From: an uncultured Collinsella sp.
GTDB lineage: Bacteria > Actinomycetota > Coriobacteriia > Coriobacteriales > Coriobacteriaceae
DNA: 9,709 nucleotides
NCBI GenBank assembly: GCA_902478875.1
Contig: CABSMZ010000060.1
Location: 1 to 9,709, forward strand
Direction: 5' to 3'
A program made the position numbers and the translations under genes. Positions 1 through 5,382 of the stretch are shown one piece after another (the first letter of the stretch is position 1; the number at the start of each line of letters is the position of its first letter). The notes below the pieces were generated by a model. The model saw only the letters and a program-made list of their open reading frames with translations. It was not told the DNA's origin and did no database searches.

Positions 1-14
1 AAGAGACAGGGTAA

Positions 15-29
15 GAACGCGTGGCGTTC
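15..29. repeat. Short perfect inverted repeat upstream of the Bax1-I gene
   Basis: GAACGC and GCGTTC face each other across a 3-nt GTG spacer. The repeat lies immediately upstream of the probable -10 element TACAAT (33-38), where a spacer or operator would sit. No T-tract follows it, so a terminator for a gene left of the window is unlikely. It could be an operator or chance; nothing else supports a function. Confidence 0.3.
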
Positions 30-32
30 GGG

Positions 33-38
33 TACAAT
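33..38 (+). promoter_or_regulatory. Probable -10 element (TACAAT) of the Bax1-I gene
   Basis: TACAAT lies in the context CGGG-TACAAT-GG, 57 bases before the start codon at 95. It matches the bacterial -10 consensus at five of six positions. No convincing TTGACA-like box sits 16-18 bases upstream. A similar arrangement (GGGG-TATCAT-GG) precedes the macrodomain gene, which gives mild support that this is the local promoter style. Confidence 0.4.
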
Positions 39-94
39 GGCAGGAAACTTGTCAGCTACGGCGCCGTCGCGGTGCTTTTTGAAAGGACGAAAGT

Positions 95-790
95 ATGAAC
101 GATATCCAGGGCTATCAGAATGGCCCCATCGAGACCGGCGCAAGCCGTGCCAAGGAGATGTCGCCGCGCGCGTACAACCTTGTCATGTCTGCTCTGATCT
201 TTTTGGGCTTTTGCGCCATGGGCGCCGGTGCTTACTTTACGAGCACCATGTCATTTGCGCGCATGATGATGAGCGGCGCCGCTTTGCCGCTGGTCTTTGG
301 CTCATTTATTTTGACCATCGTTGGCATGGTCATGATGTCGGCTGCTGCCAGCAAACAGTCCGTGGGCCTGTCGCTCGTGGGCTACGTGGTCTTTGCGAGC
401 ACCTTTGGCCTGACGGCGTCGTTTGGTCTTGCCAACTACGACCTGCCTACCATTAACACCGCCTTTATCGCCACGGCCGCCATCACCTTTGTCTTTGGTG
501 CGCTGGGCGTGACCTTCCCCAAGTTCTTCCAGCGTGTGTATGGCATTGGTTTTGGCATCTTGCTTGCCACGATTCTGGTCGAGATCGTGCTGATGTTCAT
601 GGGCGTTTCGCAGTCCATCACCGACCTGATCGTGATTGTGGTGTTTGCCGGCTTTATTGGCTACGACACCTATGTGGCCACGACGGTGCCGCCTACGCTG
701 CCCAATGCGGTGCTCATGGCGTCCAATCTGTTCGTGGACATTATCAACGTGTTCCTACGCATCCTGAACATCCTCGGCCGTCGCGATTAA
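95..790 (+). CDS. Bax inhibitor-1 / YccA family integral membrane protein
   Basis: This encodes a 231-residue, strongly hydrophobic protein of the Bax1-I (UPF0005, YccA/YbhL) family. Bacterial members are inner-membrane proteins, some linked to calcium leak or to modulation of the FtsH protease; the exact role here is unknown. About seven membrane helices can be read: near residues 27-48, 58-80, 88-108, 118-138, 146-168, 174-194 and 205-224. Family signatures are the GYDTYVA stretch (about 187-193) and the C-terminal ASNLFVDIINVFLRIL (about 208-223), which resembles the usual aLnLYLDfINLFl ending. Length is normal for the family. The start at 95 is chosen because AAAGGA (82-87) lies 7 bases upstream; longer alternatives lack a ribosome binding site and the family N-terminus fits here. 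It appears monocistronic, with its own promoter and a strong terminator at 837-865. Confidence 0.9.
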   Translation: MNDIQGYQNGPIETGASRAKEMSPRAYNLVMSALIFLGFCAMGAGAYFTSTMSFARMMMSGAALPLVFGSFILTIVGMVMMSAAASKQSVGLSLVGYVVFASTFGLTASFGLANYDLPTINTAFIATAAITFVFGALGVTFPKFFQRVYGIGFGILLATILVEIVLMFMGVSQSITDLIVIVVFAGFIGYDTYVATTVPPTLPNAVLMASNLFVDIINVFLRILNILGRRD

Positions 791-836
791 AACGCGGCAT
801 TGCGATGCTTCCTGCCGGACACGGTAAAACGATGCG

Positions 837-865
837 AAAGGCGGTCCTTCGGGGCCGTCTTTTTT
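837..865 (+). terminator. Intrinsic terminator with UUCG tetraloop, downstream of the Bax1-I gene
   Basis: The stem GGCGGTCC (840-847) pairs with GGGCCGTC (852-859) across a TTCG loop. It is flanked by AAA (837-839) that can pair with the first bases of a six-T tract (860-865). Two G-T wobbles occur. This is a textbook rho-independent terminator 46 bases after the stop codon of the membrane protein, and it separates that gene from the macrodomain gene. Confidence 0.88.
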
Positions 866-878
866 GTGCGCGGCGGGG

Positions 879-884
879 TATCAT
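879..884 (+). promoter_or_regulatory. Probable -10 element (TATCAT) of the macrodomain gene
   Basis: TATCAT in the context GGGG-TATCAT-GG lies 47 bases before the start codon at 931 and just past the upstream terminator. That placement suggests independent transcription of the macrodomain gene. No clear -35 box is visible; the corresponding position overlaps the T-tract of the terminator. Confidence 0.35.
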
Positions 885-930
885 GGATGGGAAAAGCCGA
901 TAGCGGCAGCGACAGGAAAGGTGGCCATGT

Positions 931-2064
931 ATGGCAGACGTCGACAACAGGAACCGTAACCGCAGGTCCAACCGAGCGGGTCAGCCCAATCCCAAGCGCG
1001 AGGCCCGTGCCAAGGCCGCCGAGCGCCATGTGATGACTGTGTCCGAGGCCTGCGCCAAGGATATCGAGCGTTCGCTTGCTGGTGTTCGCGAGTTTGACGG
1101 CATGCCCGCCGGCTTTGTCGCGGCGATGAAGGCCAAGGTTCAGACTGCTGTGGCCCCCGAAGAGCAGGTCGCCGAGGACGTCGAGAACGCGGAGACTGCC
1201 GAGGTCGAGGCGGCGCCCGAGACCGAGGCGGCGCCCGAGCCCGTCGAGGAGCCTGCCGAGGAAATCGCCGAAGCTGAGTCCGCGCCTGCTGAGGAGCCCG
1301 CTCCGGTCCTGCCCGAGGTCACTGTGCTTGATGCCTCCGCCACGCAGGCAATCCTCGATAACGGTCGCGGCTATGCGCAGTTCTGCGACATGGCCGTGCT
1401 CGCCTTTGCCTCGTTTACCAATCCGGGCGGTGGATATATTCAGGGTTATCTGGGCCAGGAGGCCACGCTGTGCGCCGATTCGTATCTGTACAACGTCCTC
1501 GATAAGCAGCGTAAATGGTACGGTGAGAACCGTCGCCGCAACATCAACTGTGAGCTGTACCGCAACCGTGCGCTGGTGGTGCCCGCGGTGCGCTTCGAGC
1601 GCAAGCATGTGCACGCCTATGCCGACGTGATCGTCGCCGCTGCACCCAACGCCAAGCGTGCTCGCCAGGAGTACCGCGTGAGCGACGATGCCTTGCTTGA
1701 CGCCCTGCGCGACCGCATTCGCTTTGTGCTTGCTATCTGCGATGAGCTTGGCCGCGAGAAGCTCGTACTGGGTGCTTGGGGCTGCGAGAACAACGGCTTT
1801 GACGCAGAGGCCGTGGCCGAGCTCTTCCGCAAGGAGCTCGCATCGGGCGACTTCAAGGTCAAGCAGGTCTTCTTTGCCGTGCCCTCTACGCGCTGGGACG
1901 AGGACTTCGCCAAATTCGAGCACGTGCTGGCAAACTTCCCCGAGCAAAACGAGGAGTCCTATGCTCAGGTTGCCGCCCGCGCCGCAGCCGCCCGTGCCGC
2001 CGAGCAGGCTCAGACCGCTGCCGAGGATGACGAGGATGACGACGACTGGCGCAAGTACCTGTAA
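931..2064 (+). CDS. TIGR02452/DUF2263 macrodomain protein, microbial PARG-like, probable catalytic Glu replaced by Ala
   Basis: This 377-residue protein belongs to the TIGR02452 group, the bacterial poly(ADP-ribose) glycohydrolase-like macrodomains that bind or remove ADP-ribose. Segments in order: a basic N-terminus (1-35), a short helical part (36-75), a Glu/Pro/Ala-rich low-complexity linker (about 76-128), the macrodomain (about 130-335) and an Ala-rich then acidic tail ending EDDEDDDDWRKYL. Family marks are ASFTNPGGG (160-168), LCADSYLYN (180-188) and LVLGAWGCENNGFD (278-291). The PARG signature GGG-X6-8-QEE reads GGG-X7-QEA, so the second glutamate, catalytic in characterised PARGs, is alanine at residue 178. 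Fold assignment is firm; hydrolase activity is doubtful, and it may instead bind ADP-ribose. The start is supported by AGGAAAGGTGG (914-924). A terminator follows at 2090-2123. Confidence 0.82.
   Translation: MADVDNRNRNRRSNRAGQPNPKREARAKAAERHVMTVSEACAKDIERSLAGVREFDGMPAGFVAAMKAKVQTAVAPEEQVAEDVENAETAEVEAAPETEAAPEPVEEPAEEIAEAESAPAEEPAPVLPEVTVLDASATQAILDNGRGYAQFCDMAVLAFASFTNPGGGYIQGYLGQEATLCADSYLYNVLDKQRKWYGENRRRNINCELYRNRALVVPAVRFERKHVHAYADVIVAAAPNAKRARQEYRVSDDALLDALRDRIRFVLAICDELGREKLVLGAWGCENNGFDAEAVAELFRKELASGDFKVKQVFFAVPSTRWDEDFAKFEHVLANFPEQNEESYAQVAARAAAARAAEQAQTAAEDDEDDDDWRKYL
1207..1239 (+). repeat. Two tandem 15-bp copies (18-bp period) inside the linker of the macrodomain gene
   Basis: An identical 15-base unit occurs at 1207-1221 and 1225-1239, encoding the repeated peptide EAAPE-T / EAAPE-P. 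It sits in the Glu/Pro/Ala-rich linker. The 18-base period keeps the reading frame, as expected for linker growth by replication slippage; copy number may vary between strains. Confidence 0.7.
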
Positions 2065-2089
2065 ACGGTGCTCGTGATGCGATATACCG

Positions 2090-2123
2090 AGCCGACGGGA
2101 GAGGCTGCTCCTGTCGGCTTTTT
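2090..2123 (+). terminator. Intrinsic terminator after the macrodomain gene, abutting the esterase ribosome binding site
   Basis: AGCCGACGGGA (2090-2100) pairs with TCCTGTCGGCT (2109-2119): 11 base pairs with one G-T wobble around an 8-base loop, followed by a T-run (2119-2123). It lies 25 bases after the macrodomain stop codon. The next gene's Shine-Dalgarno GGGGAG starts at 2131, only seven bases after the T-run, so the hairpin is also in a position to act as an attenuator for the esterase. Confidence 0.85.
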
Positions 2124-2142
2124 ATTGAGTGGGGAGCTTACG

Positions 2143-2802
2143 ATGAAAAACGTTCTGTGCTTTGGTGACAGCAACACCTATGGTTACGATCCGGCGGGCA
2201 TGCGCGACGGTACCGCGGTGCGCTATGCGCAGGATGTGCGCTGGTGTGGCGTGGTCCAACGTGACTTAGGCGAGGGCTGGCATGTAATTGAAGAAGGCCT
2301 CAACGGCCGCACGACGGTACGCGACGACATGTGCCATCTGGACACCAATCTTAACGGCATCCGCGCACTTCCGATGCTGCTCGAGGCCCATAAGCCGCTG
2401 GACGCCATTGTGATCATGCTGGGCACCAACGACTGTAAGACGGTCTTTAACGTGACAGCTTCCGATATCGCCCGTGGCGCCATGGCGCTGATTCGCGCCG
2501 TCCGCGCGTTTCCGTGGACCGACGCTGCGCCTTGTCCGCGCATTCTGCTGATGGCGCCTATCAAGATTAAACCGCAGATCGCCGACGTATATATGACCGA
2601 TTTTGACGAGCATTCCGTAGAAGCCTCGGAACATTTTGGTGAGTACTACGCGCATGTGGCTGAGCAGTTTGGCTGCGACTTTTTGAATGCCGCCGACTTT
2701 GCCGAGCCGGGCGATATCGACTATCTGCATATGATGCCCGAAAGCCATGAGAGCCTGGGTCACGCCGTGGCAGCCAAGCTCCAAGAGATGCTCGGAGAGT
2801 AG
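2143..2802 (+). CDS. GDSL/SGNH-family esterase (arylesterase/acyltransferase type)
   Basis: This 219-residue cytoplasmic protein (no signal peptide) is a serine hydrolase of the SGNH family. Block I is CFGDSNTYG with nucleophile Ser10. Block II lies in EEGLNGRTT (50-58, Gly/Asn of the oxyanion hole). Block III is MLGTNDCK (92-99, Asn96). Block V is DYLH (193-196), supplying the Asp/His of the triad. The order RYAQDVRWCGV, EEGLNGRTT, PLDAIVIMLGTND and RILLMAPI strongly resembles the M. smegmatis arylesterase/acyltransferase group from memory of that family. The natural substrate (an acyl or acetyl ester) cannot be told. The start at 2143 is preferred because GGGGAG (2131-2136) is 6 bases upstream and the family begins right before CFGDS. 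An upstream in-frame ATG at 2068 would put the terminator inside the coding region. No separate promoter is clear; a weak TATACC lies at 2083-2088. Confidence 0.88.
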   Translation: MKNVLCFGDSNTYGYDPAGMRDGTAVRYAQDVRWCGVVQRDLGEGWHVIEEGLNGRTTVRDDMCHLDTNLNGIRALPMLLEAHKPLDAIVIMLGTNDCKTVFNVTASDIARGAMALIRAVRAFPWTDAAPCPRILLMAPIKIKPQIADVYMTDFDEHSVEASEHFGEYYAHVAEQFGCDFLNAADFAEPGDIDYLHMMPESHESLGHAVAAKLQEMLGE

Positions 2803-2808
2803 CGCGAC

Positions 2809-2853
2809 CCCAAACCACCGCAAAGGGGGCGGGCGCCTTTGCGGTGGCTTGGG
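2809..2853. terminator. Long hairpin between convergent esterase and thiD, probable shared terminator
   Basis: CCACCGCAAAGG (2815-2826) pairs perfectly with CCTTTGCGGTGG (2836-2847) around a 9-base GC-rich loop. After one mismatch (2814/2848) the pairing extends five more pairs to 2809 and 2853. It occupies most of the 60-base gap between two convergent genes, so it can act in both directions. Neither side has a true T-run, so termination may be weak or may need a cofactor. It could equally stabilise mRNA 3' ends. Confidence 0.6.
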
Positions 2854-2862
2854 CTGCGAATC

Positions 2863-3693
2863 TTAATACTGCCACATGTGGTTGACAGGGCCGGAGCCTT
2901 TGCCCATGTTCAGGCCGGCGGCCAGAGCGCCTGTCAGGTAGGCCTTGCCGGCATTGATGGCGTCGGCAAGATCCATGCCCTGCGCCAGCGCACAGGCGAT
3001 GGCGGACGAGAGCGTGCAGCCGGTGCCGTGCGTGTTGTCGGTCTCAATACGCTTGTGGCGGAACCACGTGGTGAGCGGATCGCCTAGGTGGTTGCCCTCA
3101 TCATCGAGCGGCGCGGGTTCGGCCAGTACGTCGTTGGCCTCGTTGACAAAATGCCCGCCCTTAACGAGGGACGCGCAGCCAAAGCGGCGGGTGAGGAGCA
3201 TGGCAGCGTTTTGCTGGGTGCGCTCGGAATCGACCTCGTAGTCGAGCAGCGCCATGGCCTCGGGGATGTTGGGCGTGATGACGGTCGCCAGCGGGAACAG
3301 GCGACGCGTGAGCGCCTCAGCGGCATCTTCGGCAATGAGGCGGGCGCCCGAAGTGGCGACCATGACGGGATCGACGACGATATTTTGTGCGTTCCAGGCA
3401 CTCAGGCGGTCGGCGATAACCTCGATAATCTCTGCAGAAGAAACCATGCCGATTTTGACTGCGTTGGGGCGAATATCGTCAAAGACGGCGTCAATTTGCG
3501 CAGCGACGATATCGGGGGAGATATTTTGCACGGCGGTGACACCGAGCGTGTTTTGTGCGGTGATGGCCGTGATGGCTGCCTCGGCATACAGACGGTGCGC
3601 CGTGATGGTCTTAATGTCGGCCTGAATGCCGGCGCCACCGCTGGAATCGGATCCTGCGATGGATAGAACGGCAGGTACCTTGCTGCGATCCAT
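2863..3693 (-). CDS. thiD: Hydroxymethylpyrimidine / phosphomethylpyrimidine kinase
   Basis: ThiD phosphorylates 4-amino-5-hydroxymethyl-2-methylpyrimidine (HMP) to HMP-P and then to HMP-PP, the pyrimidine donor for thiamin phosphate synthase. The 276-residue protein has the usual length and the ribokinase-like fold marks. The N-terminal SIAGSDSSGGAGIQADIKT (11-29) binds substrate. KIGMVSS is at 80-86, VVDPVMVATSGARL at 106-119 and ITPNIPEA at 139-146. The C-terminal DNTHGTGCTLSSAIA (219-233) holds the anion hole and the conserved Cys226. The start is supported by an AGGGAG about 6 bases upstream on the minus strand. It lies 183 bases downstream of thiC in the same orientation, and together they form a pyrimidine-branch module. 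A hairpin and a TATAAT between them suggest at least partly separate transcription. No thiE or thiM fusion is present. Confidence 0.95.
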   Translation of the reverse strand: MDRSKVPAVLSIAGSDSSGGAGIQADIKTITAHRLYAEAAITAITAQNTLGVTAVQNISPDIVAAQIDAVFDDIRPNAVKIGMVSSAEIIEVIADRLSAWNAQNIVVDPVMVATSGARLIAEDAAEALTRRLFPLATVITPNIPEAMALLDYEVDSERTQQNAAMLLTRRFGCASLVKGGHFVNEANDVLAEPAPLDDEGNHLGDPLTTWFRHKRIETDNTHGTGCTLSSAIACALAQGMDLADAINAGKAYLTGALAAGLNMGKGSGPVNHMWQY

Positions 3694-3739
3694 GTTCGCT
3701 CCCTTGTCTGGTCGGATTCAAATGGGTCTTTAAGCCAGC

Positions 3740-3745
3740 ATTATA
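3740..3745 (-). promoter_or_regulatory. Possible thiD promoter, -10 element TATAAT
   Basis: On the minus strand a perfect TATAAT lies 46 bases before the thiD start codon. The -35 position falls inside the preceding hairpin and does not resemble TTGACA. The same AT-rich stretch (ATCTTTATAAT) could instead be the U-rich tail of the thiC terminator. Both readings are possible, so this is offered with modest confidence. Confidence 0.4.
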
Positions 3746-3750
3746 AAGAT

Positions 3751-3780
3751 GCCCAGGCCGGCGATATGCCGAACCCGGGC
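3751..3780 (-). terminator. Probable thiC terminator hairpin
   Basis: On the minus strand GCCCGGGT pairs with GCCTGGGC (with G-T wobbles) at the base. A bulged T follows, then CGGC pairs with GCCG around an ATATC loop. The stretch ATCTTTATAAT follows. It lies about 100 bases downstream of the thiC stop. The tail is only moderately T-rich, so read-through into thiD is likely. Confidence 0.5.
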
Positions 3781-3798
3781 GCGAGATGTAATTTTTAC

Positions 3799-3816
3799 GC
3801 AAATGTAAGCAAATGT
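3799..3816. repeat. Tandem GCAAATGT direct repeat between thiC and thiD
   Basis: GCAAATGT occurs at 3799-3806 and again at 3809-3816, a spacing of exactly 10 bases, or one helical turn. The surroundings are clearly AT-richer than the rest of the window and include GTAATTTTTAC (3788-3798). Two same-facing sites on one DNA face could bind a regulator. No known binding-site consensus is recognised. Confidence 0.4.
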
Positions 3817-3876
3817 TCACACGTCAACAATTGGCGGGCGCCGACTCGATGTTAAAAGGCGATTGCGGCGAAGAGA

Positions 3877-5211
3877 CTAGTCCTCCATACCGAGGTCGAT
3901 CGTCGTGCCCTCAAACACTTTGTTGACGGTGCGGACGGCGCACATCTTGCCACACATGGTGCAAGTGCCCTCGGTGGCGGCGGGGGACTCCTCGTAGCGC
4001 TTCTTGCCCGTAACCGGGTCGAGCGCGCACTCCCACATGGCGTCCCAGTCGAGCTTGCGGCGTGCCTGGCCCATCTTGTCGTCCATGTCGCGGGCGTGGG
4101 GCACCTTTTTGGCGATGTCGGCGGCGTGTGCGGCGATCTTGGTGGCCATGAGGCCGTCGAGCACATCCTGGGCGTTGGGCAGGCATAGGTGCTCTGCCGG
4201 TGTCACGTAGCACAGGAAGTCGGCACCGGAGCTTGCGGAGATGGCGCCGCCGATGGCGGCGGTAATGTGGTCGTAGCCCACGCCGATATCGGTCACCAGC
4301 GGCCCCAGCACATAGAACGGGGCGTTGTGGCACAGACGCTTCTGCAGCTTCATATTGGCGGCGATCTCGTCGAGCGCCATGTGACCCGGGCCCTCGACCA
4401 TGACCTGGACGCCGGCGGCCCAAGCACGCTTGCACAGCTTGCCCAGTTCGATCATCTCGGCAGTCTCGGTGGCGTCGTTGGAGTCGTAGAGACAGCCCGG
4501 GCGGCAGGAGTCGCCGAGTGAGATCGTTACGTCGTACTCGTGGCAGATTTCGAGCACCTCGTCGTAGAACTCGTAGAAGGGGTTCTCGTTACCGGTGACT
4601 TCCATCCAGCCAAACAGCAGCGAGCCGCCGCGGCTGACGATGTTCATGAGGCGGCCGGTCTCCTTGAAGGTCTTGATGACCGATTTATTGATGCCGCAGT
4701 GGATGGTCATAAAGTCCACGCCGTCTTCGGCGTGTGCACGCACGACCTCGAGCAGATCGTTCTTGGTCAGCTTGACCAGCGGCTTTTCCATGTAGCCGAT
4801 GGCATCGTACATGGGGACGGTGCCTACCATGAGCGGCGTCTCGTCGATGAGCTGCTGGCGGAACTGGCGCGTCTTGCCCGAGTTGGAGAGGTCCATGATG
4901 GCGTCGGCGCCAAAGTCCTCGGCGATCTTGACCTTCTTCCACTCTTCGGCGGTATCGGCCTTATCGCCCGAGATGCCCAAGTTGACGTTGACCTTGGTGG
5001 ACAGGCCCTCACCGACGCCAAAGGCGCGCATGCCCTTTTTGATGTGCACGATGTTGGCGGGAATGGCGATGCGGCCGTCGGCCACGCGCTCGCGGATGTA
5101 CTCGGGGTCGCGATGCTCGCGCTCGGCGACTTCCTTCATCTGCGGTGTGATCTGCCCGGCGCGGGCGAAGTCGATTTGCGTGACGAGCTTGGGCTCGGTC
5201 TGTGTGCTCAT
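3877..5211 (-). CDS. thiC: Phosphomethylpyrimidine synthase ThiC, short anaerobe-type form
   Basis: ThiC is a radical-SAM enzyme that rearranges 5-aminoimidazole ribotide into HMP-phosphate in the cytosol. The 444-residue protein is the short form without the extra N-terminal domain of about 600-residue ThiCs. Landmarks are MDLSNSGK (106-113), MTIHCGI (168-174), SRGGS (193-197), VEGPGH (272-277, His a probable metal ligand), APFYVLGPLVTDIG (297-310), GYDHITAAIGG (312-322, second His ligand) and ADFLCYVTPAEHL (330-342). The C-terminal [4Fe-4S] motif reads CTMCGKMC (Cys417, 420, 424), CX2CX3C rather than the common CX2CX4C. The loop usually SLGDGLRPG is SLGDSCRPG (231-239). The start at 5211 is chosen because AGGGAG, part of the TPP riboswitch, lies 8 bases upstream. 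The in-frame ATG at 5235 lies inside the riboswitch core. thiD follows downstream. Confidence 0.95.
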   Translation of the reverse strand: MSTQTEPKLVTQIDFARAGQITPQMKEVAEREHRDPEYIRERVADGRIAIPANIVHIKKGMRAFGVGEGLSTKVNVNLGISGDKADTAEEWKKVKIAEDFGADAIMDLSNSGKTRQFRQQLIDETPLMVGTVPMYDAIGYMEKPLVKLTKNDLLEVVRAHAEDGVDFMTIHCGINKSVIKTFKETGRLMNIVSRGGSLLFGWMEVTGNENPFYEFYDEVLEICHEYDVTISLGDSCRPGCLYDSNDATETAEMIELGKLCKRAWAAGVQVMVEGPGHMALDEIAANMKLQKRLCHNAPFYVLGPLVTDIGVGYDHITAAIGGAISASSGADFLCYVTPAEHLCLPNAQDVLDGLMATKIAAHAADIAKKVPHARDMDDKMGQARRKLDWDAMWECALDPVTGKKRYEESPAATEGTCTMCGKMCAVRTVNKVFEGTTIDLGMED

Positions 5212-5216
5212 TGGCA

Positions 5217-5312
5217 CGGCTCCCTTCGTTGGCATTACCCATATCAGGTTTGCGGGTCAGGGCGGGCGCGCCCAGTCTCAGCCTGCCGTCTTGTCCTGCA
5301 AGCTCCCCGTTT
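5217..5312 (-). ncRNA. TPP riboswitch (THI element) controlling thiC
   Basis: On the minus strand the conserved blocks of the THI box appear in order: ACGGGGAGC, a stem GCTTGC/GCAGGC (P3) with an 11-base loop, GGCTGAGA, a GC-rich insert, ACCCGC, ACCTGATATGGGTAATGCCA, and ACGAAGGGAG. This matches the aptamer core that binds thiamin pyrophosphate and shuts down thiC. The final AGGGAG is also the Shine-Dalgarno of thiC, so ligand-bound RNA should hide the ribosome binding site directly. No separate terminator lies between aptamer and start codon. Ends are approximate because the P1 stem is weak to the eye. Confidence 0.93.
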
Positions 5313-5326
5313 ATGTGGTGGGCTCA

Positions 5327-5332
5327 AGTATA
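5327..5332 (-). promoter_or_regulatory. Probable thiC -10 element (TATACT)
   Basis: On the minus strand TATACT lies about 15 bases before the first conserved riboswitch block. Transcription starting about 7 bases later would give a leader that is almost only the aptamer. A weak TTGGCC lies 19 bases upstream as a possible -35. The position relative to the riboswitch is the main support. Confidence 0.5.
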
Positions 5333-5382
5333 GCCTGAATGGGTACGATTGGGCCAACAAGCGTGCCTGTGGGGAGGCGAAC

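Noticed and set aside
787..1947. 386-codon open frame on the minus strand across the macrodomain gene
   Set aside because: It is antisense to a gene with clear family motifs, has no ribosome binding site or recognisable domain, and overlaps the UUCG terminator. Long antisense frames are common at this GC content.
2068..2142. Longer start for the GDSL esterase at 2068
   Set aside because: It would place a strong terminator in the coding region and add 25 residues before the family N-terminus.
2839..2847. TTGCGGTGG shared by the hairpin at 2809-2853 and the palindrome at 6752-6818
   Set aside because: Near matches also occur inside coding regions (for example TTTTGCGGTGCTTG around 5470), so a 9-base match in GC-rich DNA is not enough to call a repeat family.
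3822..3859. Promoter-like boxes (TTGACG on minus, TTGGCG on plus) in the thiC-thiD gap
   Set aside because: No acceptable -10 lies at 16-18 bases for the minus-strand box, and there is no plus-strand gene downstream.
3877..5211. Possibility that the thiC gene is BzaF (anaerobic hydroxybenzimidazole synthase, a ThiC paralog)
   Set aside because: The gene is under a TPP riboswitch rather than a cobalamin one and has thiD as neighbour, which favours thiamin synthesis.
5212..5235. Longer thiC start at 5235
   Set aside because: The ATG belongs to the conserved TAATGCCA block of the TPP aptamer and has no proper Shine-Dalgarno; the start at 5211 has one.
4540..5382. Upstream extension of the small membrane protein frame
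   Set aside because: It runs antisense through thiC and the riboswitch; the ribosome binding site and membrane anchor place the real start at 5383.
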